The notes below the pieces were generated by a model that was not told the DNA's origin, ran no database searches, and saw only the letters and a program-made list of their open reading frames with translations. Positions 52,216-60,747 of a stretch of DNA of 64,000 bases are shown here, piece by piece. How positions within the stretch are numbered: position 1 is the stretch's first letter; each line of letters opens with the position of its first letter. Source of the DNA: Candidatus Manganitrophus noduliformans (GTDB lineage: Bacteria > Nitrospirota > Nitrospiria > SBBL01 > Manganitrophaceae); contig NZ_VTOW01000003.1 of NCBI RefSeq assembly GCF_012184425.1, positions 558,001-622,000 of the forward strand, given 5' to 3'. The translations under genes were made by a program, and so were the position numbers.

Positions 52216-55200
52216 TCAATGTCCTCCTACGGTCGGTTGGAGTGTGGCCGGCTCGGCATTCGCCGGTATCGGCGCGGCCGGCTTCCGGATGGAGAATCGG
52301 CTCGTGAACCTCTGGACCACCACGAAGAAGAGCGGGGTAAAGAAGATGGCGACGACCGATTCGGCCAACATCCCCCCGAAGACGCCGGTGCCGATCGAGT
52401 GGCGGCTGGCCGCCCCCGCCCCGTTCGCGACGACGAGCGGCAAAATCCCCAGGATAAAGGCCATTGAGGTCATGATGATCGGCCGGAACCGAAGCCGCGA
52501 TCCCTCCACCGCCGCCTGAATTAACGGCACCCCTTCCTTATAGCGTTGATGGACGAACTCCGTGATCAAGATCGCATTCTTCGCCGAGAGGCCGATGAGG
52601 GTCACCAGCCCGATCTGAAAGTAAATGTCGTTGGTCAGCCCGCGCAGCCAGACGGCCGCCAAGGCGCCGAAGATCCCGAAGGGAACGGCGAGATTGACGA
52701 CAAAGGGGATCGACCAGCTTTCATACTGGGCCGCCAGGACCAAAAAGACCATCAACAGGCCGATCCCGAAAACCAGAAGCGATTGGCTGCTCCCCTTTCG
52801 CTCCTGATAAGAGATTCCGCTCCAGTCGAGTTGGTAACCTTTCGGCTCCAAGACCTCTTTTGCCAAACGCTCCAGGGCGTCGAGCGTCTGGCCCGAGCTG
52901 TAGCCGGGCGCCGCCGATCCGAGCAACAGGGCCGAGTTGAGGCCGTTGAAGTGGGTCACCGGATCGGGGCCGCTGGTAAATTCGGTCGTGATCACGGCGC
53001 TCAGCGGGATCATCTTCCCGTTCTGCGCCCGGACGTAGAGATTCGCGATGTCGTCAGGGCTGGATCGGTACTCCGGGTCCGCTTCGGTCTGCACCCGATA
53101 GACCCTTCCCGATTTGATGAAGTCGTTGATGTAGAAATTGCCGAAATAGGCCTGCATCGTGTCGAAGATATCGGAGATCGACACCCCGAGCGCCTTCGCC
53201 CGCTCCCGATCGACCTTGGCGTAAAGCCGGGGGGCGCTGACGCGGAAGTTGGTCCCGATCCCTCCGATCGCCGGCTCTTGACGGGCCTTGGCGATGAATT
53301 CCTGCGTCGCATCGGAGAAGGCCCTGAAATCTCCCCCGAGCGGGTCTTGCAGCTGCGCGGAGAATCCCCCCGTGGCGCCGAGACCCCGGATCGGAGGGGG
53401 ATTGAAGGCGAGGACCAGCGCTTCGGGGATTTTTGAAAATTCCCCGAACGCGGCGCCGATGATCGACTTGACATGATCCCGCGGATCGGTCCGCTCGTCC
53501 CAATCTTTCAACGGCAGAAAGATCGTCGCCGCGTTCGGCCCCCGGGTGCTGAAGACGAAATTCTGCCCGGAGAGGACATTGGTATGTCTGATTCTCGGAT
53601 CGGAGTGGAAATAGTTCTCCAGCCGCTCCAGCACCTCGTCGGTCCGCTGTTTGGAAGCGCCGTCGGGAAGCTGGACCATCCCGATAAAGTAGCCCTGGTC
53701 CTCTTCCGGCAGGAAGCTGCTCGGAATGAATTTGAACATGCCGATCGAGAGGAACAAGACGACGCCGAAGATCCCGACAAAGAGGAGCGACCGTTTCAAC
53801 ATTCCGGCGACCGCGGCGCTGTAGCCGTCGCGGATGCGATCGAAGAGCCGATTGAAGAGACGGAAGAATCGATTCGGCGCGCTGTGTCCCGGTTTGAGGA
53901 TCAGCGCGCTGAGGGCCGGGCTGAGGGTGAGCGCCACCAACCCCGAGATCGTGACCGACATGGCGATCGTGATCGCAAACTGTTTGTAGAGCTCTCCGGT
54001 GATCCCGCCGAGGAAGGCGACCGGGATGAAGACCGAGCAGAGGACCAGGACGATCGCGATGACCGGACCGGTCACCTCCTCCATCGCCTTTTTCGCCGCT
54101 TCTCTCGGCCCAAGGCCGAGCGCCATATGCCGCTCGACATTTTCGACGACGACAATCGCGTCATCGACGACGATGCCGACCGCCAGGATCATTCCGAAGA
54201 GGGTCAGCGTGTTGATCGAGAAGCCGAGGGCATACATTCCGGCGAAGGTCCCGATCAACGAGACCGGCACCGCCAGGGTCGGAATCAGCGTCGCCCGCCA
54301 GCTCTGCAAGAAGAGGTAGACGACGAGGATCACCAGGATCATCGCTTCGATCAGGGTTTTCACGACCTCGTCGATCGAGACCTGGATAAAAGGGGTTGTA
54401 TCGAAGGGGATCTCCCAGGTGATGCCGGTCGGGAAGTTTTTCGACATCTCCCCCATCGCTTGACGGACTTGGCTGATGGAATCGAGGGCATTCGCCCCCG
54501 GAGAAAGGAAGGCGAGGATGAAGGTGGTCGGCTTTTTGTCCTTCCGCGATTCCAAGGCATAACTCTGGGCACCGAGCTCGACGCGGGCCACATCTTTGAG
54601 CCGGACCATCGATCCGTCCGGGAGGGCCCGGATGATCAGCTCTTCGAAATCTTTTACCTCGGTGAGACGCCCCTGCGTGATCACGGGGAAGGTCAACAGG
54701 GTTCCTTTGAGCGCCGGCTCCCGTCCGATGGTGCCGGAGGGAAAGTCGCGGTTCTGCTCCCGAACGATGGTCACGATATCGGTCGGCGTGATTTGAAGCT
54801 GCGCCATCCGGTCGGGGTTGAGAATCAGCCGCATGCTGTAGTTCTGCTGCCCGAAGACGGTCGCGTCGCCGATTCCCGGCACACGCCGGATATTGTCGAG
54901 GATCTGGAGCGTGGCGTAGTTGGAAAGAAAGAGGGTGTCGTACCGTGGATCGTCGGAGCTTAAGGTGATCACCGCCAAAAGATCGGAGGAGAGTTTTTTG
55001 ACCGTCACCCCCTGGCGGGTGACCTCCTGCGGGATCTGCGGCTCCGCAAGCTTTACCCGGTTTTGCGTCTGGACCTGCGCGATATCGATGTCGGTCCCGA
55101 TCTCGAAGGTCACCTTGATCGTCATGTGGCCGTCGTTGGTGCTGGTCGATTCGAAATAGAGAAGGTTGTCGATTCCCGGCAGCTGCACTTCGATGGGACG

Positions 55201-55389
55201 GGCGACCGCGTTCGCCACCACCTCGGCGCTCGCCCCCGGATAGTCGGCGTCGATCTGCACCACCGGCGGGGTGATGTCGGGAAACTGAGCGATCGGAAGG
55301 GCCTGCATCGCCACGAGTCCGACGACCACGATGACGATGGAGAGGACCGACGCGAAGATCGGCCGATCGATAAAGAATCGCGGACTCAT
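52216..55389 (-). CDS. RND multidrug efflux permease (HAE1 family)
   Basis: 1057 residues from the ATG at 55389 (AAGGAGGAA upstream; ATGA overlap with the adaptor stop). Typical AcrB-like start FFIDRPIFASVLSIVIVVVG, then ADYPGASAEVVANAVARPIE, GIVVDDAIVVVENVERHMA in helix 4 with the paired Asp of the proton relay, FIPSSFLPEEDQGYFIG, and NAILITEFVHQRYKEG in the second half. Twelve helices and two large periplasmic loops. It exports amphiphilic toxic compounds by proton exchange. The substrate is not inferable. Confidence 0.97.
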   Translation of the reverse strand: MSPRFFIDRPIFASVLSIVIVVVGLVAMQALPIAQFPDITPPVVQIDADYPGASAEVVANAVARPIEVQLPGIDNLLYFESTSTNDGHMTIKVTFEIGTDIDIAQVQTQNRVKLAEPQIPQEVTRQGVTVKKLSSDLLAVITLSSDDPRYDTLFLSNYATLQILDNIRRVPGIGDATVFGQQNYSMRLILNPDRMAQLQITPTDIVTIVREQNRDFPSGTIGREPALKGTLLTFPVITQGRLTEVKDFEELIIRALPDGSMVRLKDVARVELGAQSYALESRKDKKPTTFILAFLSPGANALDSISQVRQAMGEMSKNFPTGITWEIPFDTTPFIQVSIDEVVKTLIEAMILVILVVYLFLQSWRATLIPTLAVPVSLIGTFAGMYALGFSINTLTLFGMILAVGIVVDDAIVVVENVERHMALGLGPREAAKKAMEEVTGPVIAIVLVLCSVFIPVAFLGGITGELYKQFAITIAMSVTISGLVALTLSPALSALILKPGHSAPNRFFRLFNRLFDRIRDGYSAAVAGMLKRSLLFVGIFGVVLFLSIGMFKFIPSSFLPEEDQGYFIGMVQLPDGASKQRTDEVLERLENYFHSDPRIRHTNVLSGQNFVFSTRGPNAATIFLPLKDWDERTDPRDHVKSIIGAAFGEFSKIPEALVLAFNPPPIRGLGATGGFSAQLQDPLGGDFRAFSDATQEFIAKARQEPAIGGIGTNFRVSAPRLYAKVDRERAKALGVSISDIFDTMQAYFGNFYINDFIKSGRVYRVQTEADPEYRSSPDDIANLYVRAQNGKMIPLSAVITTEFTSGPDPVTHFNGLNSALLLGSAAPGYSSGQTLDALERLAKEVLEPKGYQLDWSGISYQERKGSSQSLLVFGIGLLMVFLVLAAQYESWSIPFVVNLAVPFGIFGALAAVWLRGLTNDIYFQIGLVTLIGLSAKNAILITEFVHQRYKEGVPLIQAAVEGSRLRFRPIIMTSMAFILGILPLVVANGAGAASRHSIGTGVFGGMLAESVVAIFFTPLFFVVVQRFTSRFSIRKPAAPIPANAEPATLQPTVGGH

Positions 55390-56627
55390 CGGACTTCCTC
55401 CTTCTTTAATTCGATTGATTGACCTGCGGAAGCCGCTTTCGCGGTGATCGTCGGGACCGGGTTCACCGGCGCTCCCGGCATCACCCGGTGCAGCCCGTCG
55501 ACCACCACCTGCTCTCCCGGCTGGAGCCCTTGCTCGATCAGCCACCGGCTGCCGATCCATCCGCTCGCCTCGACGCTCCGGATCTCGATCCGCTTTTCCT
55601 TTCCCACCACAAAGACGATCGGTCCCTTCGGCCCTTGCTGCACCGCCTGCTGCGGCAGGAGGATGGCGTCGGGCTTGGTGTAGCCTTTGACGCGGACCTT
55701 CATGAACTGCCCGGGGAGGAGGATTCGGTCGGGATTCGGGAAGACGAACCGTCCCTGCCGCGACCCGGTCTCGCTCCGATAGACGACATCGGCAAAATCC
55801 AATTTCCCTTCGTGGGAGTAGGTCGTGCCGTCGGTGAAGGAGATGACCCCGCGAAGCTGGTAGAGATCGGTTCCCGCGATCTTTCTTTCTGCGAGTTCTC
55901 TTCGCTTCTGTAAAAAGAAGCTTTCCGGCGCGTTCACCGTGACATAGATCGGATTCACCTGATGGATGACGGTGAGCAGATCACTCTGCGCCGAGACGAG
56001 GCGGCCTTCATAGACCCGGGTCCGCTCGATCAGGCCGGAAATCGGGGCGGTGATCAGTGTGTTGTCGAGATCGAACTTCGCCTTCACTAACTCTCCTTTC
56101 GCCCCTTCCAAAATCGCTTCCGCCGCCAGCTCTTCGGCGACGGCGTCATCGAAATCCTTTTGGCTGACCGCCTGCTCTTCCAAAAGAGGACGGATCCGAC
56201 CGATATTTTGCCTCGCCTGCTTCAGCCGCGCTTCGGCTTGGGCCACCCGCGCGTTTGCGCTGGAGAAGGCGGCCTGGAACGGAACCGGATCGATCTGGTA
56301 GAGCCGATCCCCCTTCTTGACTTCACGGCCCTCCGGGAAGAATCGCTCCTTCACGATGCCGGTCACCTGAGATCGGATTTCGACCGGCCGGGAAGACTCC
56401 ACCTGTCCGATGAATTCCGGCTCATCGGGGATCGTCTCTGTCGAGACGGTCACCACCGACACTTCCGGGACGGGCGGGGGCGCCGCGGAGGTCGCCTCAT
56501 TGCCGCAGCCTTGCAGCCCCGCCGCCAGGAAGAGGAGGAGGGCGAACAGGCGCGTCCCCGTCCGCGAATCGACACCCCCTTTTGTTTCTTTTCCCTTGAT
56601 CTGTTTCCGTCTCCAAAGTAGGTTCAT
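55386..56627 (-). CDS. RND periplasmic adaptor (membrane fusion protein)
   Basis: 413 residues. Signal with a hydrophobic stretch and the lipobox LQGCG, so a lipoprotein like AcrA. Order: PVEIRSQVTGIVKERFFPEG (lipoyl half), a helical hairpin (AQAEARLKQARQNIGRIRPL to EAILEGAKGELVKAKFDLD), ITAPISGLIERTRVYEG (lipoyl second half), then beta-barrel and membrane-proximal domains with VQQGPKGPIVFVV. It links pump and channel. The 4-nt overlap with the pump gene and 24-nt spacing from the STAS gene indicate one operon. Confidence 0.95.
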   Translation of the reverse strand: MNLLWRRKQIKGKETKGGVDSRTGTRLFALLLFLAAGLQGCGNEATSAAPPPVPEVSVVTVSTETIPDEPEFIGQVESSRPVEIRSQVTGIVKERFFPEGREVKKGDRLYQIDPVPFQAAFSSANARVAQAEARLKQARQNIGRIRPLLEEQAVSQKDFDDAVAEELAAEAILEGAKGELVKAKFDLDNTLITAPISGLIERTRVYEGRLVSAQSDLLTVIHQVNPIYVTVNAPESFFLQKRRELAERKIAGTDLYQLRGVISFTDGTTYSHEGKLDFADVVYRSETGSRQGRFVFPNPDRILLPGQFMKVRVKGYTKPDAILLPQQAVQQGPKGPIVFVVGKEKRIEIRSVEASGWIGSRWLIEQGLQPGEQVVVDGLHRVMPGAPVNPVPTITAKAASAGQSIELKKEEVR

Positions 56628-56651
56628 TTTGTTCCTCCCCCCTCTTTATAT

Positions 56652-56939
56652 CTATCTCTTCCGTTCTTCGACGGAAGCGATAATTTTTTCAATGACACAC
56701 CGGTTCATACAACCGTTCGCCACGAGTTCAACGCCGCTCCGGTACATCTCCATCAGGAGCGCTTTTCCCTCTTCATCGATAAACGTCACCGAGGCGAGAT
56801 TGACCTGGACGCTGTTCGGCGACTGGGCCGCGGCGGCTTGCCAACAGCGCGCTAACTCGTTCACCCACGGTCCGGCCAGCTTTCCTTCGAGGGTGATCCT
56901 CGTTCGGCCGGGGTCTGTTTCTGTCGTGATCTTCAACAT
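56652..56939 (-). CDS. STAS-domain protein
   Basis: 95 residues from the ATG at 56939 (AAGGAG 10 nt upstream). The sulfate-transporter/anti-sigma-antagonist fold is visible: RITLEGKLAGPWVNELARCW, SVQVNLASVTFIDEEGKALL and ELVANGCMNRCVIEKI. In anti-sigma antagonists a Ser/Thr sits at the start of the second helix after the DVS/TFID strand; here the position reads FIDEEGKA, so the phosphorylatable residue seems to be replaced by Glu. First gene after the sigma-54 promoter and upstream of the efflux genes. Role in that operon unknown; a regulatory partner is likely. Confidence 0.82.
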   Translation of the reverse strand: MLKITTETDPGRTRITLEGKLAGPWVNELARCWQAAAAQSPNSVQVNLASVTFIDEEGKALLMEMYRSGVELVANGCMNRCVIEKIIASVEERKR

Positions 56940-56979
56940 GGTGCATCGACTCCTTGTCCAACTTGTTGCCTCCAACAGA

Positions 56980-56997
56980 GAGCAATCTCTATTCCAA
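56980..56997 (-). promoter_or_regulatory. Sigma-54 promoter of the STAS-efflux operon
   Basis: Minus-strand TTGGAATAGAGATTGCTC, with -24 GG (56995-56994) and -12 GC (56983-56982) 10 nt apart and TTGC intact. The CAC of the consensus after GG is not conserved. The start site would be near 56970, about 30 nt before the STAS ATG. Three palindromes lie 95-157 nt upstream, the normal distance for enhancer sites. Confidence 0.68.
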
Positions 56998-57091
56998 AAG
57001 AGGCTCGCGTTTGGGCAAGGGAGTTAAGGTATAGAAAACAAACAGAAATAGGAGAATTCTAAAAATTTGTTCTGGAGGATTTTCGAGAAGG

Positions 57092-57139
57092 TGCCGATGA
57101 CGGCGTGCCGATATATCGGCAGGTGCCGAAGGGTCGGCG
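57092..57139. promoter_or_regulatory. Triple palindromic enhancer (UAS) array
   Basis: Three copies of an inverted repeat with half-site TGCCGA. A perfect TGCCGATATATCGGCA lies at 57106-57121, TGCCGA-AGGG-TCGGCG at 57124-57139, and a shorter TGCCG-ATGA-CGGCG at 57092-57105. Centres are about 16-18 nt apart. The array lies between the stop codon of the sigma-54 activator gene (57140) and its presumed target promoter at 56980-56997, as expected for enhancer sites of a Fis-type HTH regulator. Confidence 0.72.
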
Positions 57140-59212
57140 TTATGAAGGGCGGGTAATGCCGAGCTTTTGAATCTTAGATTGCAGGGTCGTCCGTTTCATG
57201 CCGAGGCGGGTTGCGGCGCCGGAGGGCCCGCCGATGACCCAATTGGTTTCTTGGAGAACACGGAGGATATGTTTGCGCTCCGCCGCTTCCAGTGTGGCGT
57301 TTCCATCAGACGAAGCCGCCGCGGACCCCTTCAGCTCTCCGAGAGGAACACGCAGCTCGGTTCCCTGGGAGAGGATGACGGAGCGCTCGATCAGGTTTTC
57401 GAGCTCGCGGATGTTGCCGGGCCAGGGGTACTTCGACAGAGCCGCCATCGCCTCCGAGGGGATTGTCTCAATCTGTTTGTTCATCTGGCGCGCATACTTT
57501 TGGGTGAAATAACGGACAAGCTGCGGGATGTCTTCGGAGCGCTCCCGCAGAGATGGGAGGGAAACCGGAAAGACGTTGAGTCGGTAGTAAAGATCGCTTC
57601 GGAACTGTTTCTCGGCGACCATCCGCAAGAGATCTTGGTTCGTCGCCGCGATCAGACGGACGTTGACCTTAATCGTTCTATTGCTTCCCAGCCGTTCGAA
57701 TTCTTGTTCTTGAAGCACCCGCAATAATTTGGATTGCAGCTCCAACGGGATGTCGCCGACTTCATCCAAGAAGAGAGTCCCCTGATGGGCCAACTCGAAC
57801 CGGCCGATCTTTTGCGCGATCGCGCCGGTGAAGGCGCCCCGCTCATGGCCGAACAACTCACTCTCCAACAACCCGGTGGGAATCGCGGCACAGTTCATCT
57901 TCACGAATGTCCGCTCGTGTCGTCCGCTGAGATTGTGGATCGCCCGCGCGATAAGCTCCTTGCCGGTGCCGGTTTCCCCCTGAATCAGCACCGTGGAATC
58001 GGTCGGCGCCACGGTCTCCACCTGCTGGAGGATTCGCTTCAGCACCGCACTTTCACCGACGATCTCTTCGAAGTTGTGTCCGGTGGCGCGGATCTCTTCT
58101 TCAAGGTAAAGCTTCTCTTTGGCCAATTTGTTTTTAAGCGCTTCGATCTGCTGATAGGCGAGGGCGTTCTCGACGGCGATCGCGATCTGGCCGGCCACCT
58201 GGGTCAGCAGTTCTGCGTCTTCCTCGGAAAAAGCCTTTTCCCGCAAGCTCGCCACATCCAAGGTTCCCAACACCCGGCCATGAGAAATGAGCGGCACGCT
58301 GCAGCCCGATTTGACTCCGATGGCGATCATTCTCTTCCGATACTCCTCGGGAAGTGCGACGAGATCAATGGTGGGGAAGAGCATCGTTTTACCGGAGGCA
58401 AAGGCGCGTCCTGTCGGCGAGTCGAGCGGTATCTGGAAACCGGCTTTCAGAATATCTTGATCCTGCGGGAAATCGAGCGCATGTCTGATTAACCGGCCTT
58501 GATGAGGGTCATAGATGCTGAGGCCGGCATAATCATGTGGAATGACCTGACGCAAATGCGCTGAAAAGGCCTTCAGGAGATCTTGTAAATTAAGGTGGGA
58601 GACCAATGCGTTGTTGATCTCCAAAAGTAAACGCTGCCGGTCGCGTTCATGCGTCAGCTGCTTCTGATACGACTGGGCGTTTTGGAAATTCAGCGCATTC
58701 TCGACGGCGAGCGCAACCTGTTTGCCGACCTGCTTCAAGAATTCAAGATCGCAGCCGTCGTAAGCGGCCTTCTTCAAGCTCGAAAAAATGATCGCACCCA
58801 ATCGACCTACCGGTGTCGTCAGCGGCACAACGCAGAATGAGTTGATCCCGTCCTCCTTCATTCTTCGGACCGTCTCGGGCCAGCGGTCTTCTTCATTCAC
58901 GTCGTGAACGATCAGCGCATCCTGTTGTTTCCAGACGAACCCGGCCGGGGAGTTTTCAAGGGATGATTCGTGACCGCCGATGATCTCCGCCGGAACGTTT
59001 GCCTGTAGCGTATGAAGCCGAATTGTGTTCCGTTCAGCATTGTATAAGGAGAGGCCGACGAAATGAACGGAAACGACTTGTGGAAGGCGGTGGGCGAGAT
59101 CTCGAAAGAGTTCATGAAGATCCCGATGGAGGGCAATCGCCTCCGTAACTTCCAGCAGGGAACGATACCGCCCAACCTGCTGATCCGGGGTCTGCTCTGA
59201 TGCGTTGCTCAT
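57140..59212 (-). CDS. Sigma-54-dependent activator with two GAF domains (FhlA-like)
   Basis: 690 residues. Two GAF domains (about 20-175 and 190-350), a linker helix, then the AAA+ domain with Walker A GETGTGKE (about 412), the sigma-54 contact loop GAFTGA in ESELFGHERGAFTGAIAQ, Walker B LFLDEVGDIPL and the arginine-finger region PWPGNIRELENLIER. A C-terminal Fis-type HTH follows (GAATRLGMKRTTLQSKIQKL). Without a receiver domain it should respond to a ligand or redox signal through its GAF domains. It directly precedes the palindrome array and the sigma-54 promoter of the efflux operon, so local control of that operon is likely. Own sigma-70 promoter at 59245-59273. Confidence 0.95.
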   Translation of the reverse strand: MSNASEQTPDQQVGRYRSLLEVTEAIALHRDLHELFRDLAHRLPQVVSVHFVGLSLYNAERNTIRLHTLQANVPAEIIGGHESSLENSPAGFVWKQQDALIVHDVNEEDRWPETVRRMKEDGINSFCVVPLTTPVGRLGAIIFSSLKKAAYDGCDLEFLKQVGKQVALAVENALNFQNAQSYQKQLTHERDRQRLLLEINNALVSHLNLQDLLKAFSAHLRQVIPHDYAGLSIYDPHQGRLIRHALDFPQDQDILKAGFQIPLDSPTGRAFASGKTMLFPTIDLVALPEEYRKRMIAIGVKSGCSVPLISHGRVLGTLDVASLREKAFSEEDAELLTQVAGQIAIAVENALAYQQIEALKNKLAKEKLYLEEEIRATGHNFEEIVGESAVLKRILQQVETVAPTDSTVLIQGETGTGKELIARAIHNLSGRHERTFVKMNCAAIPTGLLESELFGHERGAFTGAIAQKIGRFELAHQGTLFLDEVGDIPLELQSKLLRVLQEQEFERLGSNRTIKVNVRLIAATNQDLLRMVAEKQFRSDLYYRLNVFPVSLPSLRERSEDIPQLVRYFTQKYARQMNKQIETIPSEAMAALSKYPWPGNIRELENLIERSVILSQGTELRVPLGELKGSAAASSDGNATLEAAERKHILRVLQETNWVIGGPSGAATRLGMKRTTLQSKIQKLGITRPS

Positions 59213-59244
59213 AAGGGAAGGACCAATCCTTTTGACCGGTTTAT

Positions 59245-59273
59245 ACTATAGGCCATGTTCTTTACAAAATCAA
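59245..59273 (-). promoter_or_regulatory. Sigma-70 promoter of the sigma-54 activator gene
   Basis: Minus-strand TTGATT (59273-59268), 17-nt spacer, TATAGT (59250-59245), about 33 nt before the ATG at 59212. Confidence 0.6.
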
Positions 59274-59300
59274 TTTCATCTTCCTTTGAGGGACCTCCTA

Positions 59301-59340
59301 AAATAAATCCGGCCAAGGAGGGCGCAACCCCCTTGGCCGG
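59301..59340 (-). terminator. Intrinsic terminator after the CHRD gene
   Basis: A 10-bp perfect stem CCGGCCAAGG / CCTTGGCCGG (59309-59318 with 59331-59340), extendable by G-C pairs in the loop. On the minus strand it is followed by the T-rich ATTTATTTTA. It lies 26 nt downstream of the CHRD stop and insulates the activator gene. Confidence 0.75.
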
Positions 59341-59365
59341 CGGATTTTCGGAACGTAGACGAATC

Positions 59366-59938
59366 TCAGCGCGGGCCGAACCGGCGTGAATCGATTTGTC
59401 CGCGGATTTCGCCGGGAGGATGTTTGAGGGAGTGCACGTTGACGTAGGCGGCTCCGCTGAGGATGGCGTTCACGAACTCTTCGAACTCGCCGGCGGCGAT
59501 CCCCTGCCCGGCCGGACCGATGACGTCCATTGCGGTGAAGGTTCCCTCTATGGTTCCGCTCAGCGGACAGAGGGGAAGACCGGCGGGAACGGACGGCGGC
59601 GGCGCATCCCCGCAGAACCAGACCATGATCCCGCCGTTGGTATGTTGCTGTCCGAAGTGGATATGGGCCATGAAGATTTCCCCTTCTGTGTTGTCATAAC
59701 TCAACGACCAATCGACTTCGGTCCGATCCGCATTGATCGTTGCCTTGAATCGGCCGCTCCCCGTTGTCGACACCGACGGAACCTCGGGCAGCCCCCCTAA
59801 TCGGGCGGAGAGTCCGATCGGCCTGGGCGGTCGAGCGGGCGGCGGTCCATCGTCATTGTCTTCGTGCGAAAAGACGGGTGCGGTTTGAAGCAGGATGAGC
59901 GCGGCACCTATCAGGAGGTATGTCAGAGATTTTTTCAT
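59366..59938 (-). CDS. Exported CHRD-domain protein
   Basis: 190 residues with a signal peptide MKKSLTYLLIGAALILLQTAP, cleaved near FSHE. The rest is one CHRD domain: LSARLGGLPEVPSVSTTGSG, the DRTEVDWSLSYDNTEGEIFMAHIHFGQ strand with the conserved AHIH, and AYVNVHSLKHPPGEIRGQI with the VHS..P.GEIRGQ ending. CHRD domains are of unknown biochemical function in bacteria; the AHIH and VH histidines could bind metal (inference). Single-gene unit with its own terminator. Confidence 0.92.
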   Translation of the reverse strand: MKKSLTYLLIGAALILLQTAPVFSHEDNDDGPPPARPPRPIGLSARLGGLPEVPSVSTTGSGRFKATINADRTEVDWSLSYDNTEGEIFMAHIHFGQQHTNGGIMVWFCGDAPPPSVPAGLPLCPLSGTIEGTFTAMDVIGPAGQGIAAGEFEEFVNAILSGAAYVNVHSLKHPPGEIRGQIDSRRFGPR

Positions 59939-60210
59939 CTTCGTTCCCCCTCTGTTTGGTTAGACGGTTGATGGTTTGTCTTCCTGGATCGATCTTGCCG
60001 AATCAGACCGAAAGCGGATGGTCGGTCAATTATTGAGGGTAGTTGAAATTACTTTCAAAGGTCAAGTTTTTTTATCAAGAAGATACAGGTGACATGAGAA
60101 AGGTGTGCGATGGAAAACCATTGTGGAAGGTATTTTCTATGATCCCTTGCTAAAGGAGCAAGAGAAGCGACGTTTTATGTATTTAGATTTTAAAAAGAGT
60201 GAAAAAGGAT

Positions 60211-60474
60211 TTATTTATTGTAAATATCTTTGCGATGTCCCACTCGGACAATTTCGATTACAAGGTCTGAGCGGAGTATGGTGTAAATGACCCGGTAGTC
60301 CCCGACCCGAATACGATAGGTATGTTCCGACCCGACTAGTTTGCGAACGCCGTCGGGATACGGTGTTTCGGATAATTTTTCTACTGCGTTGATGATTCTT
60401 GAAATAGTATCTTTGGAAAGTTTTTTTAATTCTTTTACGGCGGAGCTTTTCCAGCGGATACTAAATAAGGCCAT
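60211..60474 (-). CDS. RelE/ParE-family toxin
   Basis: 87 residues of the RelE/YoeB-like fold: IRWKSSAVKELKKLSKDTIS, GVRKLVGSEHTYRIRVGDYRVIY and a C-terminal VIEIVRVGHRKDIYNK, which keeps the Arg/His cluster of ribosome-dependent mRNA interferases (RVGHRKDIY). Its ATG overlaps the antitoxin gene by 14 nt, the usual co-translation arrangement. Expected to cut mRNA on the ribosome when the antitoxin is degraded. Confidence 0.92.
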   Translation of the reverse strand: MALFSIRWKSSAVKELKKLSKDTISRIINAVEKLSETPYPDGVRKLVGSEHTYRIRVGDYRVIYTILRSDLVIEIVRVGHRKDIYNK

Positions 60475-60661
60475 CTCGTTTCAGCTCTGTGATCAATTCC
60501 TCATGTGGGACGGTCGGCTCTTCGCGGCGCTCTGCAACAGCAGCAAGGTCTTCAATATCTTCAATGAGCTCCTCAAATTCCTCTATGGGTAAGATAACCG
60601 CCTTTTTCTCACCACCTTTATCAGTAACGTATTGAAGTTTAAGTCGTTTTAAATCCAGCAT
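60461..60661 (-). CDS. Type II antitoxin (Phd/YefM-like or RelB-like)
   Basis: 66 residues: YVTDKGGEKKAVILPIEEFEELIEDIEDLAAVAERREEP, matching the short antitoxins that pair with RelE, with an N-terminal strand-rich segment and the PIEEFEELIEDIEDL helix followed by a charged tail that wraps the toxin. It lies upstream of and overlaps the toxin gene. A perfect TATAAT -10 (60707-60702, minus strand) lies about 40 nt upstream, with a weak -35 (TTTAAA). Confidence 0.88.
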   Translation of the reverse strand: MLDLKRLKLQYVTDKGGEKKAVILPIEEFEELIEDIEDLAAVAERREEPTVPHEELITELKRDGLI

Positions 60662-60747
60662 ATTGATATTCCTTCCTATTTTTTGAAAAGATCACCCTTG
60701 AATTATATCAGAGTGCTTAGAAGGTTTAAATCAATTCTGCTACTCCT

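Noticed and set aside
53473-54963. 496-codon open frame on the plus strand
   Set aside because: It is antisense to the RND pump. Its Arg/Asp/His-heavy composition is typical of the opposite-strand frame of a GC-rich gene, with no ribosome-binding site or domain.
60105-60290. 61-codon plus-strand frame overlapping the toxin gene
   Set aside because: No ribosome-binding site or recognisable domain; its 3' part is antisense to the RelE-like gene.
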